This document shows positions 1-11,745 of a stretch of DNA of 64,000 nt, one piece after another; within the stretch, counting starts at the first letter, position 1; every line of letters starts with the position of its first letter. The stretch covers positions 43,067,140-43,131,139 of the forward strand of contig OY978526.1 in assembly GCA_963854835.1 (NCBI GenBank), written 5' to 3'. This stretch comes from Megamerina dolium. Lineage: Eukaryota > Arthropoda > Insecta > Diptera > Megamerinidae. A model generated the notes under the pieces. The model saw only the letters and a list, made by a program, of their open reading frames with translations, ran no database searches and had not been told where the DNA came from. Position numbers and translations under genes: made by a program.

Positions 1-3000
1 AAATTGATGTAGTTACATGCATACTTCATACACACATACATAAGTATGCAATTATATTGTACATGGAGCCGAAGAACTAAAATTATGTAGCTACCTGTAA
101 AGAACTTAAATTCAATTGTTTGACGGCAAAACTTGCAACAACTTCATCTCCTACATCTTGTTGTGCTTCGTGTTCTCATACTTGTTATTTTAACAGCATC
201 AATTTTAAATGGTGCAAACTTGGCTTCTTGCTCTTGGGCTTACCTATGTAACAAGTTTTCTCATAAATTTTGATACAACATTAAGCTCAATCAATTTGTA
301 TATACAAATATGGCAGTATGAAAATATCAGTGTGTAATGTGAAAAGAAGGAACAAATTTAACATTTTGCGGAATTATAATCCAATAAAAAGTTCGCCTTA
401 ATTTCTCTGTTATGTCAAGAAGTCATCGGAAGATATTTTGAATTGTAAAATATTGATAAAGAGCTAGTCGTGATTGCAAGAACTGATTGGAAATAAACAG
501 AGAATAGTTCCGGGATTTGTACTTGCGAAATACGCACCGGACTGGTAGATGACTTATAATGAAAATATTAGCAAAAATCAAAACGGTTCTCTGTGTGTGA
601 AATGAACACAGAAATATTAATGAAACGGGGAACACAAAAAATGATCGTGTGTATGTTTGATTATCCCTAGAGGATTCCCAGCTTGCATCGAGAGCTCAGC
701 TTCTGTAATGAATCTCCTCAATATCCATAACAAAAGCTGAAAATATTTTAAAAAATTCTACGCTCAATTATCCTTCCAACAAACACTCACTCATTTAAAT
801 CGGTAAATTATCGGCTATGTTTGAATTCTAATCGATTTTTCGTGATCCGGATGTGCGAATTTCGGATGTGCTACATTACACATGTGGAAATTCTTAATTT
901 TTTCGCCTATTTTCCTAATACGTTTGAACTACTCGTATGCTTTAACCCTTGTAGAACTGTGATATCAAACCAATGATCTAGAGAATATTGTGAGTCGTAC
1001 TTCACTCTCACACTTTTCTTGCAAATCAAACTTCCATTCCATTCCGACTCAAGTCCAGATTTTAATTCATAAAACTAACAATTTTAGATAAATATACGGA
1101 AAACATTTCCTATAAAAAATCACTTAAAAATATCTAAACCATTTTACATCTAGAATTGTGTGTTGCAATACTTATGGGAAGACTGCCATTTATGATATTT
1201 AGCAGCAGCTGCAGTAACAGTTGTATGATGTATGTATCTAAGTATTGGTGCAACATTTATTGCCTTGAGCTCTAAGTGGCACTACAGTATTGCACCTTAG
1301 TAAAATGAAACGGCAATGAAAACAGCAATAACAACAAGACCAACAGAATACAGAATGGCAACATTAAATTGCATTCATATTGTCATGGAGATATTTTAAT
1401 TGTTGTTGCTATTTTTGTTGCTGTTGTTGCTTATGTTTACATAGCTAAATTTACTATTCTCACAATGGCTTGATGTTTAAATGTGACTGCATTAATAGCT
1501 ATCAAGATAGTTGCAAACAAGTAAAAAGGCATTCAAGTAACAGAATAACATAAACAGCAACGAGAAAGAGACACCGATAAAGTGAAGATAGACAGGAACA
1601 GAGAGAAGAGAAAGGGTTGTTGCTTCCATTAACCTACTATCACAATTTAATTTATTCAATTTCATTGAACCGACGAACCGTGCAAATGTGACAAAGTGTA
1701 ACATAACAATAACAATAATGAAAATAAAAGACTAAATTGTATGTGTGTCACTTGCTTCCCCCTGCATATGGGTACAATCAATATATGTATATATATGGAC
1801 ATATATACTCTCTAACAAAATGTTTTTTTATATCCTATACTCAAAGAGCCAAGAGTATATTAAGTTTGTAACACCCAAAAGTGGACGTAAGAAATATTAA
1901 AAGTGAATGATTTAGAAATTTAATGTAAGCGTATAAATACCAAATATGTCTTTGAGCATACGTACGTAATTATAAAGCTACGTAGCTAGTTACGGTATAT
2001 TGGTCGTTGATTGATTAAAAGTGCGACTACTTTTCAAAGCGTGCTTTGCAAACACGCATTGGCAAAGCAAATTATCAAAATTTTGGCGTGTGCGAAACTA
2101 ATTGTACAGTTAAAGAGCCAAGAGCCAAATTCGTACTTGCATTTGTAACATCCATAAGGAGAGGCTTCAGGTATATGCACCTTTGGTCAGAATCACAATC
2201 TGAATCGACTTAATCATGTCTGTATGTATATCTCTCTGCCATTATTATAGAGCTATCGAGCTACAGAGCTGAAAATTGATGCATACGATCATTTCTACCT
2301 ATGTGCTCGTGAATGTACGAAATCGGATAAATCGAACCACACCTACCTCCCATACAAAAGTATGTTGTTGAATATGAGTTTTCACACTTTGATTGCGTAT
2401 ACATAAAGCTCTCGTAAATAAGTTATTCTGATAACAGAGGCAATATGTATATTAGAAGGCGAGAATATTGAGATGAAAACCACGCCTATCCTTCATTAAA
2501 AAATATGTATCTCGGTACGTATAATTATATTAACCAAGTAATAGAAATATTCTTAATTGGACTAAATCGACAGAAAACCGATACTACAGTGGGCCTCAAT
2601 TCGGCCTACGATCGCACTAAACTAACGTTACCTAACCTATTTTGGAGTGCATACCTACAAGTTCGCAGATGACTAATGAAGTAATAGCATGAGAGCAGAT
2701 GAAACATACATTAAGAGCATAAATTAATCCAAATTGATATTGCAAATTTCTCAACAATTTGCAACCAACGCACATATTGACAAACTGAATTCAATTAGTC
2801 GTCTTTTACCTCACAACCCCAAGTAATTCCAATTAAAGCACATTAATATGTACTATATCAATAAATTATCGGTTAGCCATCAGGCATTATTCTAACCATT
2901 GCTGGAAGGTATGGTAAATTTTATACTAATTTATTGCAATGTAAATATTAGAGCTTAAATTGCCATTTAGTATGCATGAAAATTGTATAAAAGTAAACAA

Positions 3001-5850
3001 AAATTCTCTATAACAACAATGAGCCTAATCTGCTTTGGGTCAGATGCTTGGCTCTCTGATGTCTTCATGCCTACACCCAGCACCTAACACAATTGTAGAT
3101 TTCATCGCCACATCATAATTTCTTTTATAATGTGTCCATGTACGAGAAAGTATATTATACAATATTCACAAAGACACTACTAGAACAGAATATATCTACC
3201 TATATGTGCTTTTTCAGGTCGACTATACATAAGTTGCCTCCAAGGAATGATAGAAATACGTTGGAAGTAAGAGAGAGAAAGGGAGAAAAAATGTTCTAAT
3301 GAGCTTTAGAGAAGATTAAATAATCAATCAGAGGAAAGAAATAATTAATTTCATACAACATGGCAAGCTATGAATAATATTATTGCCAGCAGCTAAAGTG
3401 TTTGTAGGTTTATGATTGCTTCTTAATACATATGCTCATATAGTGATATAGGTATAGAAGAATTTACTATTTCAAAAAGAGGCCAGATTTTGTTTATTTT
3501 AATACACCAAATACGATTTATTAATGGTCGATAGGAGCATTACACTCGATCAATAAATGAATAATCATCAGAATATCAACGAGCTCCATTGCCATTTTTC
3601 AATTTTAAATAAGCACTCATGTGCAGATAGTTCTCTCTGAAGACCAATAGCAAACAATCACTCATCAGTTAAAAGTATACATTAATTAAATTTGGCCAAT
3701 TCAGTCGAATTGTAGTATGGAAATTTATATGTACAGAGAATGTTATAAACAGCCAAATATGTGTAAGGTTATAAAAGTAATATTATTTTCAATTTAATTT
3801 TTATTTGATTTTATAAAATACACGTATCGTTTGAAAAACAAAAGTATATATCAGTCTCATGTAAAAATATTCTTCATCGATATGACGATGAGGCAAAATT
3901 ACATTTTTGCATATACCCCCGGCCAAGGAAGTTCATGTTCAATACGCTGGATTGTGTGGAAATTTATTGGAAAAAGCAAACGACTATATGAAAAAGAAAA
4001 AATGTAATGCACACACAGATACACACAAGCGAAAAAAATTTAAATTGAAAAATTCTTTGAATAAGTGAATTGGCTCTGATATACATAAATTTGAGATATT
4101 TTTTCAGCTGTACCCTTTCATTTTAAATTGAGTACTCAATTTCAGCAATTTTGGCAATACGATGATGCATAACTACAGTTATGGAAAGAAAAATAGAATC
4201 ACTCCCCAGCAGAAAATAATTTCATCTAAAAATTAATTTATGAGTTTATGAAATCAGAATAATTAGTAGGTATACAAGCAGAAAATTTACTATGTGTGCA
4301 CTTTTACTGATTTTATTTATCTGTCCGTAACTGTATACTGATGTGAACATTGACGATGAGAATGATGATAACGTTCCGTTTTTTGTTTTGTTGATTTTTG
4401 GCAGCCATTAGCGAATATTTGATCAAATTTTCGCATATAGTTCATACATAGCTCTCGATATGTATATGTATGTGTATGTAAGCAATTAACATTTGAAAAG
4501 TTATTCTTTCTCATGTTAGCATTGTTTGCATTTGTTTTATTAAAAATAACAATATCATAATTTCAATGAACTACGAAAAATGTTTCGATAGAAAATAATG
4601 CGTACTAAAATGTTTCAAGAGAATATTTTACTCTTTTATTAAATTTAACTCATTCATATCTAGAGGCTTTCAAGTATGGGAATGCTGAATAATGAAAAAA
4701 ATATGACATTTGTCTCTCATGTTTTTTTTTTTTTTTTTTTTGTATAAATTGTACAAACAGAAAAGGTCACAACAGCAAGAGAATATGAGAGACTGAAGAA
4801 AAATCTGCAATTTCAGCATTAGAAAATTGTAAAATATTTCATTCGACTAAAAAGCACAAAAAGTACAACACGTACAAAATTAAGGACACATTTCTATGAT
4901 ACCATTTCCATTGAGACAAAGAAAAATAATAGAAAAATGGCAAGTATTCATCACAATACCTACATATGTATGTAGATACTACATTTGCATGGTCGAATAG
5001 CCTTCAACTGTTGACTGCAAATTGTCACAGAATTTCTAGTTGAATATTCTTCATTTTACATAGTGAGCGCAGACGTACTTTTCATTCTTTTACACATTTC
5101 TTTCTCTCTATGAGTGCTTTCATTGGTTACATTACCCAACTATCATATAGCAAGAGTAAATAAATGTTGTTGGCGTTCATTAAAGTATATAATTGTTCAT
5201 ATTGTGTTTGTTTCTGTACAGGAGCATTTACAACCAATAACATCAGGAATCCGGTGATGGTTGCCAGCTACTGCTAGTAAAAATTCCATCAACGTTTAGG
5301 TTTTCAAACTACAATCATTGAAATGCTCTTCGGGATGAGTTTTTCTTCTAACATACTGGAAATCAGTCTCTATTTCGTCATTGTCTCAGCAGTGTCTAAT
5401 TTCCACATCAACACATAGTAAATATGAGTACATTCATGAGTACATTCACACTTAGCATGTGTTATGAAAAAAGTGACCATTTTATCAGCGAAACATATAA
5501 AATATTTAACTTATTTTATAACATCCCTACTTCGAGTTTCATACAAAACTTAGTAGGTACCTTATTTTATACTTCATAAAATGAACCAAACTTATAATTT
5601 CGTTGTTAGAAACAGCAACTTTTTTACGGATGGTAGAATTTTAAAGGGCTTGGGGGTTTCTTATGGCTGGTAAAAAATCTTAAATCTTATATAAGTACCG
5701 TACGTGAACTATATAGGTATGTATGCGTGTTCAAATCGCAAACACAACCTTCATCTACATTTCATTTAAAATATGTGAGCGTGTGTTTGCCTTAGAAATG
5801 TTTGAGTATACATGAGTATGGAATGTATTAATTAAAGTCCTTGACTCTTA
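1..5850. other. gene-free intergenic/intronic DNA
   Basis: I see no protein-like reading frame, transposon terminus or RNA gene here. The sequence is AT-rich with scattered TTG/CAA runs (around 1320-1440), ACATA/TATGT-type repeats and a T20 tract at 4722-4741. Open frames in this stretch are short and of low complexity. The last two bases (TA) form the target duplication of the transposon that follows. Confidence 0.6.
4722..4741. repeat. poly(T) tract, 20 bases
   Basis: An uninterrupted run of T follows ...CTCATG. It could be the tail of a minus-strand retroposed sequence, but no recognisable body or target duplication is seen beside it, so I treat it as a homopolymer only. Confidence 0.8.
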
Positions 5851-6056
5851 CAGTCAGGGACTAAAGTTTAAATACACCCCACAAATCTTAATTTTAACTC
5901 GTATAAAGCATTGCTGCGAAAATCTAAGTAAGCAGTTTTTTTGCAGTCTATCAGTAAGCAAACACAATAACAAAAAATTTGTATTTGTCGCATAGATAAC
6001 TGTAAATTCATCAAAAACTCAAAAAATACGCTGGACAAAAGTTTAAATACAATACA
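5851..6056 (+). repeat. left terminal IR/DR region of Tc1-like element
   Basis: The outer repeat occupies 5851-5879. The inner direct repeat at about 6031-6056 shares the core AAAGTTTAAATACA with it. The interval between is AT-rich and non-coding. Two repeats per end is known for Sleeping Beauty-like, Minos-like and Bari-like Tc1 elements, where both bind transposase. Confidence 0.85.
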
Positions 6057-6184
6057 AGAAAACACGTGTTTTTGCAATTTCTTTGGAAAAGTACCGTTAT
6101 ATTTTTTTTGCTTTCTTCACTTACGCATATTTATTCAGTATTATTAGTGATTTCATCGTTGTCGGTAGACTTGAAAGCAAAATA

Positions 6185-7166
6185 ATGGGCAAAGGAAAAC
6201 AAATAGAGTCTGGTGTTAAAGATTTAATAATTAAACACTTTAAAGAAAGCAAATCCTACCGTGATATAGGAAAAATTTTGAATTTGTCCTGTGCAAGTGT
6301 GCAAAACGTAATAAGAAAATATAAAACTTACAAAACAGTGGAAAATAGGCCCAGAACTGGACGACCAAAAAAACTTTCTCGCCGAGATGTAAACCTTATC
6401 CTAAGAGAAGTGGACAAAAATCCAAAAATAAGTGCGCCAAAGTTAGCCGGTAGTATTGCTGCGGTGTCAGGCAAACATGTTCACCCAAAAACCGTACAAA
6501 GAGCTTTACGGTATAACGTCTATCGAAGCAGAGTTCCACGTAAAAAACCGCTTATTTCTGAAAAAAAAAATAGACAACTTCGTCTGGATTTTGCAAACAA
6601 GTACAAGGATATGGATGAGGACTTTTGGCGAAGAGTCTTGTTCACAGATGAATCTAAATTTACTAGCACTTCAAACCAAAAATTTAATACCAACCGTTAA
6701 ACATGGGGGCGGTAGTTTGATGGTTTGGGGAGCAATTGCAGCAGCTGGCGTGGGACACTTGGCTTTTATCGATGGAATAATGGACAAACACGTGTATAAA
6801 AGTATATTGGAACAAAATTTGCAGCCTTCTGTGGATAGCTTGGGTCTGGGAAGAAGTTGGATATTTCAACAAGACAACGACCCTAAGCATACCGCGCATT
6901 TGGTGAAGGACTGGTTGCTGTATTATGCTCCACGTCAGCTCTGTAGTCCTCCCCAATCACCGGACTTAAACCCAATTGAACACGCTTGGGAATTATTGGA
7001 CCGAAAAATCAATCGCGCAGCTTTAAAGAACAAAGAATCCCTTAAAGAGGCTCTGAAAAAGGCCTGGTCAGAAATCAGCACATCGGAAACAGAAAATTTG
7101 GTTCTGTCTATGCCACGTCGTCTGCAGGCAGTCATTGAAGCTCAAGGCGGACCTACCAAATATTAA
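6185..7166 (+). pseudogene. Tc1-like transposase, DD34E, broken by an internal deletion/frameshift
   Basis: The transposase of the surrounding element cuts and pastes it in the nucleus. The likely start is the ATG at 6185 (MGKGKQIESGV); upstream in-frame codons from 6083 lie in the terminal region and are hydrophobic, unlike Tc1 starts. Residues 10-110 form the paired helix-turn-helix region with a GRPK motif near residue 60. The first catalytic Asp is in FTDESKF (about residue 155). Just after it, near 6670-6690, the frame shifts by one into the second part, which resumes at LIPTVKHGGG. The second part has WIFQQDNDPKHTAH and SPDLNPIEHAWE, giving Asp-34-Glu spacing. About 14-15 residues normally found between the two parts are missing (my estimate from family length, ~340 aa). 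The second part ends with TAA at 7164-7166. Confidence 0.9.
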
Positions 7167-7218
7167 TATAAGTTTAACGTTTTTTAATTAAGCTAAAATC
7201 AGCTAAAGAAAGAAAATT

Positions 7219-7426
7219 TTGTATTGTATTTAAACTTTTGTCTCATGTATTTTTTTAGTTTTTGATGAATTTTAAGTTATCTATGAAAAAAAGTGAACTG
7301 TTTTGGTTTTCGATATTGGTCATTATTCAACTAAAAATAAACTGCATACTTACATTTGTGTTAAAATGCTTTATTTTTATTTAAAGCGATGTTTTATGGG
7401 TGTATTTAAACTTTAGTCCCTGACTG
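7219..7426 (-). repeat. right terminal IR/DR region of Tc1-like element
   Basis: This mirrors the left end. The inner repeat at about 7219-7242 contains TGTATTTAAACTTTTGTC. The outer repeat is at 7398-7426 and ends TAGTCCCTGACTG before the TA duplication. The outer arms match the left end without mismatch, while the inner repeats differ from the outer ones at a few positions. Confidence 0.85.
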
Positions 7427-8237
7427 TATATGTTTTTCAATAGCCATAATAACAATATCAGATATCTCGGCATCACTCTAAGAAAATTCCCACGGATATG
7501 ATACGAGTAGTTAGCGACTTTTATGAATTTTTGCATGATGTATTAAATATTAGATATGTATGTATTTATGCAGAATCTAGTTTTTGAGATAGTTGTAGAG
7601 AAAAGGGGTTTCCGTTAAGCGAATACCATTCAAATAAGTTTAATAAAAAGTAAATATTTGAACTCATTAGAGATTTGCGAGAGCAACATTGAAAATTAGT
7701 GAAATGGAGCCCCTCCGGTAATGCTATTGTAATACAAGTATTTATATTGTACATCCCAATATATTAATGTTCATTAGAGAAATTCGTTAATTATACATTT
7801 AAGATGTCTCAACATAAGAGAAACGATTAACATTTCTGAATTCATTAACACAATAATTCACAATATTTCACATATATCACAATTCAGAAAATAATGATAA
7901 GTAAACATTATTTGATTCAAATGATTCAAAATCTAATTCTGATTCTACCTCTGATTCTAATTCTGACTAATCAAATGTGAAGGCTCATATGAGTCGTATT
8001 CAGGGCCGTTCAATTCATATTTGGGATTATTTTGATTCAATCAGATCATATATCATCTCTTACCTAAAGCAATGATAAAAATTGTAATACTCATTAAATA
8101 TCTCACAGAGGCATACAATTTTTGTGCTACCTCTATTAATTTTTTCTCCTCAAATTTTATTTGTGAATAGTTTCAACACATATAGTTGCTCTTCTTACTG
8201 CACACTGATACCAGAGCGCTTTTAAAAAATTTAATAT
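7427..8237. other. gene-free spacer
   Basis: No transposon terminus or coding signal is visible between the Tc1-like element and the next SINE copy. A short GATTCTAATTCTGATT-type imperfect repeat lies around 7910-7975. Confidence 0.5.
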
Positions 8238-8545
8238 GAGGCACTCATAGGCCCCCAAGGGCCCTTTGGCAGAACTTCTCTTCCAGAACTGTTGTGCGTC
8301 GTAAATTTTGAACAATATTTGAGGGATATTAGCCTATTAACGGCAAAACCCCTGTGACATCACTTTTTCTGAGCTTTGTTACAGAGCTCTTTTAAAAGCT
8401 TTTTCATGACAAACTCTTACTGTCAGAAGAATTGTCAATTGTTGCCGACAAGTGTATACCGTTCGAAACAAATATATTTTCGATATTAAAGTTTTGCTTC
8501 AGCGGTGGTATTAACCCACCACTAACCACTGAGCTAGGGCATCCA
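8238..8545 (-). mobile_element. tRNA-headed SINE, reverse orientation copy (copy B)
   Basis: On the minus strand this begins at the head with TAGCTCAGTGGTTAG (an RNA polymerase III A-box-like sequence, complement of about 8523-8537). It then has the same body as the copies at 27.5, 37.9 and 41.8 kb, including the segments TCGAACGGT, TGATGTCAC and GACGCACAACAGT, and ends near GGGCCTATGAGTGC. About 25 bp between the A box and the body, including the B box, is missing, so this copy should not be transcribed by polymerase III. Divergence from the other copies is visible throughout. Confidence 0.8.
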
Positions 8546-9246
8546 CGCAGAGTGCCTCTAGTGCGGCAAAATGTATTTATTTTTTTCATTTTTAGTATTA
8601 ATATTTTTCCAGAACATACTGTCTCATTATCTTTAATACATAGGTTTCCCAACAACATGAACTTAAAAGCGACATATATTCGCATAATTTCCTGGGAGCC
8701 GCTCCCAGTTCAATAAAATACATTACAGATCCTGATTAATTTTATTTTCACTACTTAGCGTGGATTAAAATAGTCAGTCCGTATGTTTGGTGGACGTATT
8801 GGGGCAGAAGAATAAATGGGAGTCAGTTACACAGTTGCTCTTGAGGCAATTTCCATGGAATTATGGAAATAAAGGTAACGGATAAGAATAAGGATAAGGG
8901 GTAAGTATGTTGAGGAAAAATGTTGAGTGGTAAAAATTAATTGCGATCAGCCATATATTTCACCTTTCGAGAGGTGAAATATAACTTCTATACGAATTTG
9001 CTGGACTTTTCTATCGTCTTCGGAATGGCCTTTCATGGTCAGGTCATGTCCACAACAATGCCTTAAAGGACAGTCAGCCAACACAATTTGCCATCCGAAA
9101 TGTCATAAAATTTAATATGATCGCAAGCAAAGAGTAAATTGATATCTCATTCCTGACTCCATGTATTTTCTTTTAAAAAACCGTTGGGCTGGACAAGCAC
9201 CCTGCATACATTCAGCTAAATGTAAATGTACAACTCACACTAAATA
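8546..9246. other. gene-free spacer with a small hairpin
   Basis: No gene is seen. A perfect 12-bp inverted repeat (8954-8965 and 8972-8983, arm TATATTTCACCT, 6-nt loop) is present. The TA at 9245-9246 is the left target duplication of the mariner that follows. Confidence 0.5.
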
Positions 9247-10502
9247 CGAGGGCGGATTGATAATGAAGCTACCTAAGTAGGAAAAAAACATTTTTTTTTT
9301 CAAAAACCATTTATTTCTCAACATAGTCTCCTTTTACTTCGACACACTTAGTAAGATGATATTCCAACTTTTTTATACCATCTGAATACTCGTTAGTTTC
9401 GGTGATCACTTCTTCGTTTGAGCTGAATCTTTTTCCTGCGAGCCATTTTTTCAAGTTTGGAAACAGTAAAAAGTCACTAGGAGCTAAATCTGGACTATAA
9501 GGTGGATGATCAATCAATTCAAAGTGTATTTCACGTAATTTTAGCATCCTATCTAATGCTGTGTGAACCGGTGCGTTGTCTTGAAGAAAGAGCACTTTTT
9601 TCTTCTTTAAATGAGGTCGTTTTTTCTTGATTGCATCAGTCAATTGATCCAATAATGCACGATAATACTTTCCTGTGATTGTGGATCCTTTTTCAAGATA
9701 ATCTATAAGCAATATTCCGAGTGCATCCCAAAATACAGTGGCAATAACCTTGCCAACCGATTTCACTGCCTTCGCCTTCTTCGGAGCACTTCCACCAGCT
9801 TCCACCCATTGTTGCGATTGATTTTTGGTTTCAGGTGTGTAGTGGTGGATCCACGTTTCATCAACAGTTATTAATCGACACCAAAAATTAACAGGATTAC
9901 GCTTTATCATATCCAAACACCGCTATGAAGTGGTCTCTCGAACTCGTTTTTGTTCGACACTGAGCAAATGCGGCACCCATCTTGCCGATAGCTTTTTCAT
10001 ATGCAAATGTTCATGCAAAATATTGAACACACGTTCATATGAGATGTTTACCATTTCAACAATCTCACGCAACTTGACTTGGCTCTCATTCATAACGATA
10101 TAGAGGATTTTCTTGATATTTTCTTCAGTAACCACCTCTTTTGGCCTTCCTGTTGATGGTATTGTTGCAGTGCTTGTTCGGCCGCGTTTAAATTCAGCAA
10201 TCCAATATTTTACCATATAATCTGACGGAGCAGACTCGGAGTAATGTTTATCGAGCTTTTCTTTTGTCTCTTTTGCCGTTTTCCCTTTCAAATAATAGTG
10301 TTTAATCACTGCACGAAATTCGATTTTTTCCATTTTTCAAGAAACACAAAAGTTGGTTACTTCAAGCGACTACAACTAATCGATGAATTTGGGTGAAATT
10401 TTAATAGCCGTCGTTTGACAGATCGTAATTTCAAAAAAAAAAAGTTATTTGTTTGTGCTGCCTTTTTCGTACTTAGATAGCTTCTTTATCAATCCGCCCT
10501 CG
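9247..10502 (-). mobile_element. mariner transposon (DD34D), nearly complete
   Basis: This 1256-bp mariner is bounded by ~40-bp inverted repeats (9247-9286 and 10463-10502). They begin CGAGGGCGGATTGATAA and differ at about three positions. TA flanks both ends (9245-9246 and 10503-10504). It contains a single transposase frame on the minus strand, with short untranslated ends. Length, TA duplication and DD34D spacing are standard for mariner. The start of the protein (MEKIEFRAVIKHYYLKGKT) points to the irritans/vertumnana side of the family; I am not sure of the subfamily. Confidence 0.95.
9311..10333 (-). pseudogene. mariner transposase interrupted by one in-frame TAG
   Basis: This enzyme would catalyse TA-directed cut-and-paste transposition. 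The start is the ATG at 10333-10331 (MEKIEFRAV...). Residues 1-110 form the helix-turn-helix DNA-binding half with the GRPKEV linker. The conserved WVPHLL motif follows, near residues 118-123. The frame meets TAG at 9925-9923 (codon 137) and continues in the same frame to TAA at 9313-9311, for 340 codons in all. Catalytic residues are VDETW (Asp about 158), LQDNAPVHT (Asp about 252) and SPDLAPSD (Asp about 287), with exact 34-residue spacing. Near the C-terminus (ETNEYSDGIKKLE) the linker seems some 10 residues shorter than usual. Apart from the stop codon, plausibly a CAG-to-TAG change, the gene is well preserved. Confidence 0.93.
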
Positions 10503-11745
10503 TATATATGTGTTTGTAGTATTTACTTACAAAATGGCTAACAGCTGCACTATGCAATTATGTATCCGACACAGAAAGCGTTTATGGTCTCTGTGAATTA
10601 TGATGATCGCAGTACAGAAGCATTCGCATATTCACATTTTCCTGCATGTGAAGATTACGGAAATATATTTATGTACGTATAATAAATAGGGCGGATCAAA
10701 TAGATATAAAGAGATAACAAAGTCCAAATATAAATGTTTGGAAAATTCAGAAAAATTACGTCTATTTATTCTTTCAAAATAGAAGAAATATTTTCGTATT
10801 AAGATAAAAAATACATCCTTAGACTTTATGGAGGCTAGAAATTCTCTCTACATCTATGGCTACGATACGATTTTGGTTCGTAATCCTATTCATAGGATTT
10901 CATCCACCCGCATGTATGTAAATGTTAGCGATATTTTGTTGCCATACATTGTCTTCATTTTCATTTTCTTGCTATTGTTAATATTACTTGTGTTATTATT
11001 TTCCATAAAGGAATATCCTTCAGCTTTGTCATTCATATCATCAACTTGTTTTTCTTCGTAGTGTTCACTTGGTGCATATTAATCATTTCTTTCATTTCTA
11101 TGGATAGTTTCTTTATGTACTCAGTCGTTTACACATACCTTCATACATACATACGTATACTGTATGTACATAAATGCACTCGCGTACACTTAAGGGCATT
11201 TGAGTGAGTAAGTGTATTCCAAGTTGCATGTTGCAAGCTGTCGCTGCTTTTACGTCATGCTGCAAGTATAGCATGAAGTGTTGAATTAATCTAACTTCTC
11301 TTTTAATAATGTTACATTTTTCATATAAACAGTTACGATGACAGCTACAATAGCAGCAGCAGAAGAACAACTACAACAATAATTGTGATATACGAGTACA
11401 TCGTATATGGTATCTGTGCACATTTGTGATGCCAATCCCAGAATCTCGCTTCAATTATTGCATGTTGGCTTTCATAAAAAATTAGCTATTGATAACGTTT
11501 TTCTTTATCTGATAGCGATTTGATCTGTAACTTTAACTCAAGATAATAAAGTGTAATCACTTCCATGGTTTTTTTTTATTAATTTTTTAATTTAATTACT
11601 CTACGAAATTCACTAAATTTCCAATTATGCTTTTTTCTTGAAATTTTGCTGCTCAGAAACATCGCCTGAGAAAAGTTCTGCAATTCTCTAATTCCCTGGG
11701 ATCAGCAAATATGTCGAAAGTTGACATCCCTAATATAAATATAGT
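10503..11745. other. gene-free spacer
   Basis: This AT-rich stretch between two transposons has ACATACATACG-type repeats near 11130-11190. A hydrophobic low-complexity frame at 10828-11061 lacks any recognisable domain, and I do not regard it as a gene. Confidence 0.5.

Larger units (their letters stand above)
5851..7426 (+). mobile_element. Tc1-like transposon with IR/DR ends
   Basis: This is a complete 1576-bp DNA transposon of the Tc1 group. Its outer terminal inverted repeats (5851-5879 and 7398-7426) are 29 bp and match perfectly, beginning CAGTCAGGGACTAAAG. TA dinucleotides at 5849-5850 and 7427-7428 are the expected target duplication. A second copy of the core GGAC(A/T)AAAGTTTAAATACA lies about 180 bp inside each end, so each end carries two transposase-binding-type direct repeats (IR/DR layout). 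The single gene inside is a damaged transposase. Identical termini with a deleted gene suggest a copy that moved recently, perhaps using transposase from another copy; that is inference. Confidence 0.95.

Noticed and set aside
5220..5278. Possible exon after TTTCTGTACAG
   Set aside because: The segment has stops, no clear donor and no recognisable peptide; isolated acceptor-like sequences are expected by chance.
6083..6184. Upstream start of the Tc1-like transposase at 6083
   Set aside because: The extra 34 residues are hydrophobic and lie next to the terminal repeat region; the MGKGKQIE start at 6185 fits Tc1 proteins.
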